Assembly: GCA_900322165.1 (NCBI GenBank)
Contig: ONYR01000049.1
Coordinates: forward strand, 1 to 18,640
Length of the DNA stretch: 18,640 nt
Source: an uncultured Eubacteriales bacterium
Lineage (GTDB): Bacteria; Bacillota; Clostridia; Lachnospirales; Bianqueaceae
Reading direction: 5' to 3'
The notes beneath the pieces were generated by a model. It ran no database searches, was not told where the DNA came from, and saw only the letters and a program-made list of their open reading frames with translations. Positions 7,781 through 15,532 of this stretch are shown here, in pieces. Within the stretch, counting starts at the first letter, position 1. The number at the start of each line of letters is the position of its first letter. Both the position numbers and the translations under genes were made by a program.

Positions 7781-8863
7781 ATGCCGCTGAAATTTGTTCG
7801 GAACGATATTACTGCGATGGATGTCGATGCGATCGTGAACGCTGCGAACCGAAGCCTTCTGGGTGGAGGCGGCGTGGACGGAGCGATCCACAAGGCAGCC
7901 GGCCCGAGGCTTTTGGAGGAATGCCGAAAGCTGGGCGGGTGCGAGGTCGGTGAGGCTAAACTCACACGAGGCTACGACCTGCCTGCGCACTATGTCATCC
8001 ACACGGTCGGACCGATCTGGCGAGGCGGTGAGGACGGGGAAGAAGCCCTGCTGCGTGCCTGCTACCGCAATTCGCTTTCGCTCGCAGCAAAGAAGCGCTG
8101 CAAAAGCGTTGCCTTTCCTTTGATTTCTTCGGGTGCCTACGGTTATCCGAAGCAGGAGGCAGTGCGGGTCGCGGCGGAAGAGATCCGCGCGTTCCTGCTC
8201 GCGGAAAAAAGCGGTGAGATGGTAGTCTATCTGGTGTTCTTCGGCGGGGAGGAGACGGAGATCGGAAAGACGCTCTACCCGGATATGGAGAGCTACATCG
8301 ATGATCACTATGCCTCCCTCCATCGGAGCAGCAATCGGCGTGCCCGGGAGTGGGAAGCCATGTACGGAGCGGCAAGAGCACCCTACGAGTTTTCGTCCGT
8401 CGATGGTTTCCCGGCAGAGGCAATGGCTCAGCCAAAGTCAATGGCCCAGCCAAAGTCAATGGCCCAGCCAAAGACAGCAGCGAAGCGGGCAGCCTCTTCC
8501 GTTGATGACGCGCTGAAGAATCTGGATGAAGGGTTTGCCGTTACGCTCCTGAAGCGAATCGACGCGAGCGGCATGACCGACCCGGAATGCTACACCAAGG
8601 CGAATATCGATCGGAAACTGTTCTCCAAGATCAAAAATAAAAAAGGCTATCGGCCGAGCAAACAGACTGTGCTGGCTTTCTGTATCGCGCTGGAGCTTCC
8701 GCTTTCCGACACGGAAGACCTTCTGATGCGTGCCGGTTACGCACTTTCACCGGCTGACAAGGGCGATGTGATCGTACGTTTCTTTATCGAAAAGAAGCAG
8801 TTTGATATTGATAAGATCAACATTTGCCTGCTTGATCACGACCAGCGGCTGCTCGGAGCATAA
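7781..8863 (+). CDS. Macrodomain protein fused to an HTH-like C-terminal domain
   Basis: A 360-residue, three-part protein. Residues 1-178 are a MacroD/YmdB-type macrodomain: VNAAN (19-23), GGGGVDGAIH (28-37, with N23 and D33 spaced like the catalytic pair of ADP-ribosyl hydrolases) and ISSGAYGYP (115-123). Such domains bind ADP-ribose and remove it from proteins or from O-acetyl-ADP-ribose. A linker (about 179-243) contains three tandem MAQPKS-like units. Residues 245-360 form a helical domain whose middle (YTKANIDRKLFSKIKN through LLMRAGYAL) reads like an XRE-type helix-turn-helix. It lies 21 bp after the HAD gene and may be read from the same message. The VWA gene follows on the same strand. 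Catalytic activity is likely; the target is unknown. Confidence 0.88.
   Translation: MPLKFVRNDITAMDVDAIVNAANRSLLGGGGVDGAIHKAAGPRLLEECRKLGGCEVGEAKLTRGYDLPAHYVIHTVGPIWRGGEDGEEALLRACYRNSLSLAAKKRCKSVAFPLISSGAYGYPKQEAVRVAAEEIRAFLLAEKSGEMVVYLVFFGGEETEIGKTLYPDMESYIDDHYASLHRSSNRRAREWEAMYGAARAPYEFSSVDGFPAEAMAQPKSMAQPKSMAQPKTAAKRAASSVDDALKNLDEGFAVTLLKRIDASGMTDPECYTKANIDRKLFSKIKNKKGYRPSKQTVLAFCIALELPLSDTEDLLMRAGYALSPADKGDVIVRFFIEKKQFDIDKINICLLDHDQRLLGA
8421..8474 (+). repeat. Three 18-bp tandem repeats in the macrodomain linker
   Basis: Three head-to-tail 18-bp units at 8421-8438, 8439-8456 and 8457-8474 differ from each other at only one or two bases. They are in frame and encode repeated MAQPKS, the last unit ending in T. 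Such repeats can gain or lose units without breaking the frame, so linker length may vary between strains. Confidence 0.9.
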
Positions 8864-8979
8864 GATTTGAAATGTCGCTTTTCAGGCGACCTTTTGACCT
8901 CCTGTTTGAAGTATCATGACATCGTAAGGGAAATGAAACGACCCTTGGGCATGAGACTTTAGACAGGAGGTTTTTAGTT

Positions 8980-9708
8980 ATGAGAAAAGGTTTGACGGAA
9001 ATGGTATTCATTTTGGACCGCAGCGGATCGATGGGCGGATTGGAAAAGGACACGATCGGCGGATTTAACTCGATGATCGAGCGGCAGAAAAAGGAGGAGG
9101 GCGAGGCGCTCGTATCGACCGTTCTCTTTGACCATGAGCAGGACGTGATCTACGACCGGGTCGATCTGAAAAAGATCGAGCCCATGACGGAGGAACAGTA
9201 CTTCGTGCGTGGCTCCACCGCTCTGATCGATGCGATCGGCGGTGCGATCCATCACATTTCGAACGTGCATCGCTACATCCGAAAGGAGGACGTTCCGGAG
9301 CATACGATCTTTGTCATCACGACCGACGGAATGGAAAACTGCAGTCGCAAGTATTCCAGCGATGAGGTCAAAAAGATGATCGAGAAAAAGACCGAGGAGG
9401 GATGGGAGTTCCTGTTCCTCGGTGCGAACATCGATGCGGTGGAGACCGCGAAGACCTTCGGCATCCGCAAGGACCGCGCGGTCAACTATCACAGCGACAG
9501 CATCGGTACCAAGCTGAACTACGAAACGGTCAGCGCGGCCATGAGCCAGATGCGCAGCTGCGGCAAGGTTTCCGAGAACTGGAGCGCTCCAATCGCGAAG
9601 GACTTTGCCAGCCGCGGAAACAAGGAGAAGAAAGAAGCGAGTGAAAGCAACGGAAAGAGCGGAAAAATCGGAATAATCGGAAAAATTGGGAAAAGGAAGA
9701 GCTTTTAA
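8980..9708 (+). CDS. Von Willebrand factor A domain protein
   Basis: A 242-residue protein made almost entirely of one VWA fold, with no signal peptide or membrane segment, hence probably cytoplasmic. The metal-ion-dependent adhesion site is complete: D13-x-S15-x-S17 in LDRSGSMGG, T80 in RGSTALIDAIGG and D116 in ITTDGMEN. The domain ends near 205. The last 30 residues are Lys/Gly/Ser-rich with repeated GKIG, likely disordered. AGGAGG precedes the ATG. It follows the macrodomain gene by 116 bp and ends the transcript at a strong terminator. Soluble VWA proteins usually act as Mg2+-dependent protein-binding modules, so a partner for the macrodomain protein is plausible but unproven. Confidence 0.88.
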   Translation: MRKGLTEMVFILDRSGSMGGLEKDTIGGFNSMIERQKKEEGEALVSTVLFDHEQDVIYDRVDLKKIEPMTEEQYFVRGSTALIDAIGGAIHHISNVHRYIRKEDVPEHTIFVITTDGMENCSRKYSSDEVKKMIEKKTEEGWEFLFLGANIDAVETAKTFGIRKDRAVNYHSDSIGTKLNYETVSAAMSQMRSCGKVSENWSAPIAKDFASRGNKEKKEASESNGKSGKIGIIGKIGKRKSF

Positions 9709-9718
9709 GGTAGAAAGG

Positions 9719-9755
9719 CCGGAGACCCTCTCTGCAAATGGGGGTCTCCGGTTTT
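9719..9755 (+). terminator. Rho-independent terminator after the VWA gene
   Basis: CCGGAGACCC (9719-9728) pairs perfectly with GGGTCTCCGG (9742-9751) and is followed by TTTT. It lies 10 bp after the VWA stop codon and probably ends the macrodomain-VWA transcript. Confidence 0.85.
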
Positions 9756-9858
9756 GTGCTTGGTACGTATCGGTTTTTAACGCAGCCACACCGTATCTTG
9801 GATTATACAGAATTGTTTTATGAAGAAATTATATATGGATAATACTTCTTTTAGGTGA

Positions 9859-9886
9859 TTGCATATGCCCATAAGACAATTATCAT
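9859..9886 (+). promoter_or_regulatory. Possible promoter of the NPKTG surface protein
   Basis: The 176 bases between the terminator and the surface protein gene are AT-rich. The best pair I find is TTGCAT (9859-9864), 16 bp, TATCAT (9881-9886). The -35 match is weak and other AT-rich hexamers nearby would serve as well, so this is tentative. Confidence 0.3.
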
Positions 9887-9931
9887 CATAATAATAATAC
9901 AGCATTATCGAAGGAAACGAGGTGCGGAAAT

Positions 9932-11716
9932 ATGAAAAACAGAAGATCGATACTCTGTCTGCTGCTAGCCATTACCCTGCTGCTTAGTCAGCTCCCGCTC
10001 AGCAGCACAGCCGTAAAGGCCGGCGAAGGGGATCAGTACACCGTGACCTATATGGACGGCGATACGGTCATCTCCACGGCGGAAGTCGAAAGTGGACAAA
10101 AGGCTCCTATACCCGAAATACCTGTTAAGAGTGGCTACGGCTTCTTCGGATGGCACAGTGACAGTGCACTGACTGTCCGGTATGATTTCAACGAACCGGT
10201 CACAGGCAATCTTACGCTGTACGCCCTGTTCCTGCCCGAAGTGACTGGCCTAACGCTGCACACGGAAGGCGCGGAGAAGAAGGACGGAGGTTACGCCTTG
10301 AAGGCCGACACGCTGACGGTGACCTTCCATACGGATGCTGTGCCTGCGGACCTGGATAAACTGGAGCTTACAGCTCTGTATTCTGACAAAGAGCTCACCA
10401 CACTGCTGACAAAGTATCCCGGAGCGGATACCGTCGCCTACTTCTCTGTGAACATGGCCGCAGGATCAGATGAAGCCCCTGTAGTATTCTGGGGTGACGG
10501 TCTCAAAACCAACTGCGTTCTGGAAGCGGCTGACGGTACGATCGAGTTTGTTGAACTCCTGCGCAGCCCCAACAGCGGCTCCGCCATGGTGATCTGCAAA
10601 TACACTTGCACTCGCGCTACCGTGAACGTCACATATGACGCGAACGGCGGCACCACCGGAGACGAATGGATTTCAATGCTGCAGGCTCCCTACGGCCTGA
10701 CGGTCGAAGGGGAAGGATTCGTGTGCGAGCCTCCGTCTGAGGATGCCGTAAAGGCTCCGGAAGGCATGGAATTCGCCGGGATTGAGATTGGCGGCGTTGT
10801 ATTCAACGCGGGCGATCCCGTCAGCTTTACGTACGACAAAGATCTGACGATCAAGTATCTTTGGAAAAACAAGGATGCCGAAACCCTGCCCGAAGTGACG
10901 GGTCTGGAGCTGCATACCGAAGGAGTGGAGGAGAAAGATGGAGGTTACACCTTGAAGGTTGATACCCTGACGGTGACCTTCCATACGGATGCTGTGCCTG
11001 CGGACCTGGATAAACTGGAACTCACAAGTCTGTATACGGATAAGGAACTCACCGTGCCGCTGTCTACGGAACCGGTTTCAGATACGGCTTATTATTTCTC
11101 CGTGAACATGGCCGCAGGATCAGACGAAGCCCCTGTAGTATTCTGGGGTGACGGTCTCAAAACAAACTGCGTCCTGGAAGCGACCGACGGTACGATTGAG
11201 TTCGTGGAACTGTTGCGCAGCCCCAACGGTGGTTCCGCCATGGTGATCTGCAAATATATGAAACAGGACGAGGCTGTCACCTATGAAACGCCGGACGGGA
11301 ACACCTCGTGGACGGAGGCGACCGGCGGCACCTTGAAGATCACGGTCAAACGCAGCGTGGCAGACGACACCTGCTTCAGTCACTTCGTCGGAGTCAAACT
11401 CGATGGCAAGGAACTGAAAAAAGAAACGGACTACACCGCCGCTCCCGGCAGCACGGTGATCACGCTGAATACCTCCCTGCTTGAGACGCTGGAGGAAGGT
11501 AAGCATACAGTCGTCGTGATCTTTGATGACGGAGAGGTCACCACGGAGATCGAAATCAAGTCTGCTCCCAGCAACACTGAAGAGGATACAAATCCCAAGA
11601 CGGGTGACCGAAATGATCTGGGGCTTTGGACAGCTCTGATGATGCTCTCCATGGTTCTGATCGTCTGCATGGGCGTGTATACCATAGCCGGCAGGAAAAA
11701 AGGAGCCCACAGCTGA
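9932..11716 (+). CDS. NPKTG-anchored surface protein with InlB-like and duplicated modules
   Basis: A 594-residue secreted protein. A signal peptide (1-31, hydrophobic core CLLLAITLLLSQLPL) is followed by an InlB B-repeat-like module (about 36-94, YTVTYMDG to LTLYALF). Then come two copies of a 124-residue module (about 101-224 and 319-442) separated by a second beta-rich region (about 228-312, starting VNVTYDANGG). A further Ig-like segment (about 447-545) leads to N554-P-K-T-G558, a hydrophobic stretch and the basic tail GRKKGAHS. That is a sortase sorting signal of NPxTG type. No enzyme motif is visible; it may be an adhesin or structural wall protein. GAGGTG precedes the start. I do not recognise a specific homologue. 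Confidence 0.88.
   Translation: MKNRRSILCLLLAITLLLSQLPLSSTAVKAGEGDQYTVTYMDGDTVISTAEVESGQKAPIPEIPVKSGYGFFGWHSDSALTVRYDFNEPVTGNLTLYALFLPEVTGLTLHTEGAEKKDGGYALKADTLTVTFHTDAVPADLDKLELTALYSDKELTTLLTKYPGADTVAYFSVNMAAGSDEAPVVFWGDGLKTNCVLEAADGTIEFVELLRSPNSGSAMVICKYTCTRATVNVTYDANGGTTGDEWISMLQAPYGLTVEGEGFVCEPPSEDAVKAPEGMEFAGIEIGGVVFNAGDPVSFTYDKDLTIKYLWKNKDAETLPEVTGLELHTEGVEEKDGGYTLKVDTLTVTFHTDAVPADLDKLELTSLYTDKELTVPLSTEPVSDTAYYFSVNMAAGSDEAPVVFWGDGLKTNCVLEATDGTIEFVELLRSPNGGSAMVICKYMKQDEAVTYETPDGNTSWTEATGGTLKITVKRSVADDTCFSHFVGVKLDGKELKKETDYTAAPGSTVITLNTSLLETLEEGKHTVVVIFDDGEVTTEIEIKSAPSNTEEDTNPKTGDRNDLGLWTALMMLSMVLIVCMGVYTIAGRKKGAHS
10232..10602 (+). repeat. Internal duplication, copy 1
   Basis: A 371-bp in-frame segment of the surface protein gene that recurs at 10886-11256, exactly 654 bp downstream. 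Four anchors inside the copies all keep the 654-bp offset, so I see no insertion or deletion. Some stretches of more than 40 bases are nearly identical while the region coding for residues about 145-160 has diverged. Confidence 0.9.
10886..11256 (+). repeat. Internal duplication, copy 2
   Basis: Second copy of the 371-bp module. It encodes the same FHTDAVPADLDKLELT, MAAGSDEAPVVFWGDGLK and IEFVELLRSPN blocks as the first, with most changes clustered between the first two blocks. Confidence 0.9.
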
Positions 11717-11746
11717 TGATCAGCGCTGCGAAATGACAAACAACGA

Positions 11747-11787
11747 AACGGGAAGGGCTGAGAAATGGTTTCTCAGCCCTTCCCGTT
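11747..11787. terminator. Bidirectional terminator between convergent genes
   Basis: Two 19-bp arms (11747-11765 and 11769-11787) are perfectly complementary around a 3-nt TGG loop. The hairpin lies between the stop of the surface protein gene (11716) and the stop of the convergent peptidase gene (11798), so it can serve both. No long U run follows on either strand, but the helix is very stable. Confidence 0.8.
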
Positions 11788-11797
11788 GTCAGGTGCT

Positions 11798-13033
11798 TTA
11801 TTTTCTTCGATTCAGTTTTTCGAGGTATTCTTCCGGCATCGTGCGCTCGATCGGGAAGATGTCCTGATTGGCAAGATAGTCGGCGGCGTAGCCGAGCATG
11901 CGGGCGTCGCGCTCCAGGGACCACCAGGAAATATGCTCAAGCGTGTCGTGCCTCGTATGCATGCCGAAGCCGTCGCGGTCGAGCGTGACAGCGGGAACAC
12001 CGGCTGCCGCGAAGCTGTTGGAGTCCGAGCTCCAGATCTGGTTTTTGGTCTCCGCGCCAAACCTGGCCTCTTCCGCAAGCGTAAGCAGGAGCTCATCTAC
12101 CGACTTTTCTGCGGTGACACCGTAGACCGTACCGCCGACAAGCTGTCCGGCAAGATCGATGTTGAGGTTGAGTCGGTGCATCGGCATTTCATCCGCGTGC
12201 GCTTTGACGTAGGCACGGCTGCCGAGCAGTCCTTTTTCCTCCCCGCCGAACCAGATAAAGGTGATCGGACGCTTGGCGGGATGTGCAGCGAAGTAGGTCA
12301 GCAGCTCATAGACGATCGCACAGCCTGAAAGGTTGTCGTAGGCACCCTTGCCGGCCGGGACCGAATCGTAGTGAGCGGTGATCGTCAGAATCTCATGAGC
12401 AAGCGAGGGATCCGTTCCGGGAAGCTGACAGATGATATTCTGCGAGGTCTTCTCTTCACGGTGCTGTTTCAGCGAGAAAACAGCGCGGGAGGCACCGTTT
12501 TCAACGAGGTCGATGACATCCAGGTGATGCAGGATCCCGCCGGGAAGCGTTGCCTCGCCGGGGAAGCGGAGCTCGCGGTTGGCCGGAATACGGTCAACGC
12601 CTTCATCGATCGGAGTGCCCGTGACGGAGAGAAACGCGGCTGCACCGCTCTCCATCAGCCGCTTGTACAGGTCCGGGCGGACCGGCCCGTTGACAAGCAC
12701 GATCTTTCCTTTCACATCGCGGAGGGAGATCGGATCACCATTCTCCGCATAGACAAACGGAGCCTCGACCTTGCCGTTTGTGGAGGAGGAACCGAGATAC
12801 CCGCTGACGCGGTACGTCTTGTGGAACGGCTCGGTCACGGTAAAGGAAACCTCGTCAATTACGTCCATCGTAAACGTGTACGGCTCTGTGAAAGCCGTAA
12901 GGCCAAGCTTCGCAACGTGAGAGAGAATGGCCTCGGCTGCTGTTTTTTCGGCCTCACTTCCGGCTTCGCGAATGTAATCAAACGACTGCATGAAGGAGAG
13001 GGCATGATGCCCGCTGATGTAGGAGAGATCCAT
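11798..13033 (-). CDS. M28-family zinc aminopeptidase
   Basis: A 411-residue metallopeptidase that would remove N-terminal residues from peptides using two zinc ions. Family ligands are visible: H221 in TAHYDS, D233 in AYDNLSG, E265/E266 in GGEEKG (general base and ligand), D293 in NIDLAG and H359 in GMHTRHDT. A PA-like inserted domain (about 80-200) precedes the catalytic core. There is no signal peptide, so it is probably cytoplasmic. The ATG at 13033 is chosen because AGAGG lies eight bases upstream; an in-frame ATG at 13093 would add a tail with no homology-like pattern and overlap the promoter. It stands alone, convergent with the surface protein gene and divergent from the CAP gene. Confidence 0.92.
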   Translation of the reverse strand: MDLSYISGHHALSFMQSFDYIREAGSEAEKTAAEAILSHVAKLGLTAFTEPYTFTMDVIDEVSFTVTEPFHKTYRVSGYLGSSSTNGKVEAPFVYAENGDPISLRDVKGKIVLVNGPVRPDLYKRLMESGAAAFLSVTGTPIDEGVDRIPANRELRFPGEATLPGGILHHLDVIDLVENGASRAVFSLKQHREEKTSQNIICQLPGTDPSLAHEILTITAHYDSVPAGKGAYDNLSGCAIVYELLTYFAAHPAKRPITFIWFGGEEKGLLGSRAYVKAHADEMPMHRLNLNIDLAGQLVGGTVYGVTAEKSVDELLLTLAEEARFGAETKNQIWSSDSNSFAAAGVPAVTLDRDGFGMHTRHDTLEHISWWSLERDARMLGYAADYLANQDIFPIERTMPEEYLEKLNRRK

Positions 13034-13099
13034 GAAAAACGCCTCTTTCAAACTCAAAATGTACGGTTCGGATGAGCGGCAGAGCCGGCTCACCCCTGT

Positions 13100-13127
13100 A
13101 TTATAACGAAGCGGAGCGAAAGCGCAA
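13100..13127 (-). promoter_or_regulatory. Probable promoter of the M28 peptidase gene
   Basis: On the minus strand a perfect TATAAT (13105-13100) is preceded after 16 bp by TTGCGC (13127-13122). The -10 box is convincing and the -35 box weak. It is about 66 bp upstream of the chosen start. Confidence 0.5.
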
Positions 13128-13140
13128 GAGGGGGTCGGAG

Positions 13141-13170
13141 TTGACAGCCTCGCTCGAAAAAGATTATACT
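13141..13170 (+). promoter_or_regulatory. Strong promoter of the CAP-domain surface protein
   Basis: A perfect TTGACA (13141-13146) is followed after 18 bp by TATACT (13165-13170). It lies 57 bp upstream of the start codon at 13228. Confidence 0.8.
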
Positions 13171-13227
13171 GTATTTATCTGGTGTCTTTTATTAGGCTTG
13201 TTTTAAGTAAAAAAGAGGTGTGCGTCT

Positions 13228-14805
13228 ATGAATGCCGGACGTTTGAGAACGGGAAGGATCATATTGGCCGTGTTTTTGACGCTGTCGCTGTCGGCGGGGC
13301 TACTGCCGGTTTTGAGAGTGAGAGCGGAGGAGACAACCTTTAACGTAACCATCGAGGGCGCGTCCTATTCGCAGGGCGGAGCGCGCTCCATGCTGGAGAT
13401 GATCAATGCGTTCCGGCAGAGCAGCGATGCCTGGTATTATACGGATAACACAAAGACGGAAAAAACGTATGCGGAAGGTCTCGGAACGCTGACCTATGAT
13501 TACGGTCTGGAGCAGATCGCGATGAAGCGGGCGTTGGAGCTGGTGATGATGTTCAGCCACGTGCGGCCGGACGGATCGCGGTTCTATGATCTGACCTACG
13601 GTGGGATCAGCTCGATGGGCGAGAACCTGGCGATGGGATCGGGCGGATATCTTTCGGATCCGTCCACGACGTTCGTCTACTGGCAGGAAACCGATTACGG
13701 TTATGATAATCAGGGCCATCGCCGCAATATGCTGAAGTCCGATTGGGCTGCGGTGGGCATTGCCCATCTGTCTTTTGCGGGATTTGATTTCTGGGTGCAG
13801 GAGTTTTCAAGCTACAACTCAGGACTCGGCGACGCAGGAGATTCCGGAAGCCGCACAGTCCGTATCAACACGGATGTGGTTTCGGTCACCGGCGTTTCGG
13901 CTTCAGCGGATACCATTGACCTGAAGCCGGGGGAGGTCGCGGACCTGCCGGGCGTGACCCTGAGCGTCTGTCCTTCCTCCTATTTCGGTACGTCCTTCGA
14001 CGTGGTAAGCTACCCCGAGTGGACGATCGGAGATCTTCTTGTCCTGACAACCCTTGACGGGCAGCTTCAGGCGGTGGCGGAGGGCGAAACGACGCTGTCC
14101 CTCACGATCGCCGGTACCTCCCTTTCGATCCCGGTTCATGTCCGGGCGGAGAATAACAGCTCGGGGAGCAGTGGTTCCGATGAATCCTCGAACTCTTCGG
14201 GATCTTCCTCGGAGAGTTCCTCGGAGTCCTCAAGCGAAGCGTCCGAGTCCTCTTCACAGGAAAGCAGTGTTTCCGAGTCATCCGGCAGTGCTTCTTCGGA
14301 AAACTCGAGCGCCTCTGAAGCAGAAGAATCCTCCTCAGAAAGTTCAGAAATGTCCGAGAGCAAGCCGGAAAGCACAGAGTCCGCATCCTCGGAGGTCTCT
14401 TCCGAGGAGAGTGAAAGCTCGTCTGAAGCTGAGCAGTCGGATAAGAGCGATTCGAAGACGGAGGAATCCTCGGAGAGCTCGAGAGGCGAAGCATCCGGGA
14501 CGGAGAATTCGGGACAGTCTTCGAGTGCGGTATCCGGAGAGAGCCAAACGGAGTCCTTGGTTTCCGAGAGCAGCATCTCGGAGCAGGGCGGAAGCGCGAG
14601 TGCAAGCTCAGCCGTTCAGGAGTCAAGCCTGAACGTGTCAGAGAATGCCGGCGAAGCGGGCAGCACCGCAGCGGGAAGAAACCTGCGGCCGGTCCTCATC
14701 ACGGTGGCAAGTGTGAGCGCACTCGTGGCGGCGGTGCTGGTGATCTGGCTGCTGACGAAGCGGAAAAAGCGCAAACCGCAGGATGAAACGCGTGATCAAG
14801 CGTAA
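13228..14805 (+). CDS. CAP-domain surface protein with Ser/Glu stalk and membrane anchor
   Basis: A 525-residue exported protein. The signal peptide (1-33, likely cut after VRA) is followed by a CAP/SCP domain (about 50-195). This domain carries H111 in MMFSHVRPDG, E132 in GENLAMG and H164 in GHRRNML, the residues of the family's cavity. A bacterial Ig-like (BIG2-type) domain follows (about 214-306, VTGVSASADTIDLKPGE), then about 165 residues of Ser/Glu/Ala low complexity (309-475). It ends with a membrane segment (about 488-509) and the basic tail KRKKRKPQ. No LPxTG-like motif is seen, so anchoring is by the membrane helix. CAP proteins in bacteria are mostly uncharacterised; a role at the cell envelope is safe, a reaction is not. 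AGAGGTG precedes the start. Confidence 0.9.
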   Translation: MNAGRLRTGRIILAVFLTLSLSAGLLPVLRVRAEETTFNVTIEGASYSQGGARSMLEMINAFRQSSDAWYYTDNTKTEKTYAEGLGTLTYDYGLEQIAMKRALELVMMFSHVRPDGSRFYDLTYGGISSMGENLAMGSGGYLSDPSTTFVYWQETDYGYDNQGHRRNMLKSDWAAVGIAHLSFAGFDFWVQEFSSYNSGLGDAGDSGSRTVRINTDVVSVTGVSASADTIDLKPGEVADLPGVTLSVCPSSYFGTSFDVVSYPEWTIGDLLVLTTLDGQLQAVAEGETTLSLTIAGTSLSIPVHVRAENNSSGSSGSDESSNSSGSSSESSSESSSEASESSSQESSVSESSGSASSENSSASEAEESSSESSEMSESKPESTESASSEVSSEESESSSEAEQSDKSDSKTEESSESSRGEASGTENSGQSSSAVSGESQTESLVSESSISEQGGSASASSAVQESSLNVSENAGEAGSTAAGRNLRPVLITVASVSALVAAVLVIWLLTKRKKRKPQDETRDQA

Positions 14806-14830
14806 ATTTCGAAGAAAGAAAGCCCTGGTT

Positions 14831-14860
14831 TTGGCTGATTCCGAAAGTTTATGCTATAAT
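14831..14860 (+). promoter_or_regulatory. Promoter of the cytidylate-kinase-like operon
   Basis: TTGGCT (14831-14836), an 18-bp spacer and a perfect TATAAT (14855-14860) with an upstream TGC that makes an extended -10. It precedes the AAGGAGG ribosome binding site and ATG at 14903. Confidence 0.75.
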
Positions 14861-14902
14861 AAAGGTAAGAACGGGTTCGTTCATAAGTAAGGAGGCAGTA
14901 TC

Positions 14903-15511
14903 ATGAGTAAAAAGTGGATTACGGTTGAACGTGAGTACGGAAGCGGCGGAACCGAAATCGGACGTAAGGTTGCCGAGCTTGCAGGAGTTCCGTTCTATGG
15001 ACGCGAGATTCTGGAGAAGGTTTCCGAACTCTCCGGCGTTGACATTGACCGCATCGAGGATTATGAAGAGACCGCGACCGGCGGCCTGGCTTATTCCATG
15101 CTGGCGATGAGCCAGTCGGTCTCCGGGACCGAGGACATGCTTTCCCCTCAGGACAAGGTCTATATTCAGGAACAGCGTGTCATCATGGAGCTGGCCCGCA
15201 AAGAGTCGGCGGTGTTCCTTGGACACTGCGCCGCGGAAGCGATCGAAGACAAGGAGAACATCATCCGCGTATTCATTCGCTGCTCCGATGCGAAGGCAAA
15301 GAAAGACCGCATCATCAAAGAGTACGGGATCGCTCCGGGCAAGGTGGATTCGGTCCGCCGCAAGTTCGATAAGAAGCGTGCCAACTACTATGTTGCCAAC
15401 ACCGGCAAGCGATGGGATGATTTCCTGAACTATGATGTCGTGCTTGACAGTGGCCGCCTTGGAATCGACGGATGCGTCAAGGCGCTGGAGCGTCTGCTTG
15501 AAAAAGATTAA
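14903..15511 (+). CDS. Cytidylate-kinase-like family protein
   Basis: A 202-residue P-loop protein of the cytidylate-kinase-like family found widely in Clostridia. It opens with TVEREYGSGGTEIGRKVAE, an atypical Walker A in which GSGG replaces the usual GxxxxGK; this is normal for the family. A lid-type region (RRKFDKKRANYYVANTG) and the closing YDVVLDSGRLGID complete the pattern. It is cytoplasmic. Genuine CMP kinase is usually a separate gene, so the substrate of this paralogous family is uncertain; nucleotide phosphorylation is inferred only from the fold. It is the first gene of a three-gene operon, 21 bp ahead of a lipoprotein. Confidence 0.88.
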   Translation: MSKKWITVEREYGSGGTEIGRKVAELAGVPFYGREILEKVSELSGVDIDRIEDYEETATGGLAYSMLAMSQSVSGTEDMLSPQDKVYIQEQRVIMELARKESAVFLGHCAAEAIEDKENIIRVFIRCSDAKAKKDRIIKEYGIAPGKVDSVRRKFDKKRANYYVANTGKRWDDFLNYDVVLDSGRLGIDGCVKALERLLEKD

Positions 15512-15532
15512 TCACGGGAGTTAAGGGTGCTT

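Noticed and set aside
8874..8894. Small hairpin GTCGC/GCGAC followed by CTTTT as a terminator between the macrodomain and VWA genes
   Set aside because: The stem is only 5 bp and the T run is short; too weak to claim. I also found no convincing separate promoter for the VWA gene in this gap.
14136..14576. Open frame antisense to the Ser/Glu stalk, itself rich in Ser and Glu
   Set aside because: The reverse complement of TCC/GAG/TCT codons again gives Ser/Glu/Leu codons, so the mirror composition is expected and not a gene.
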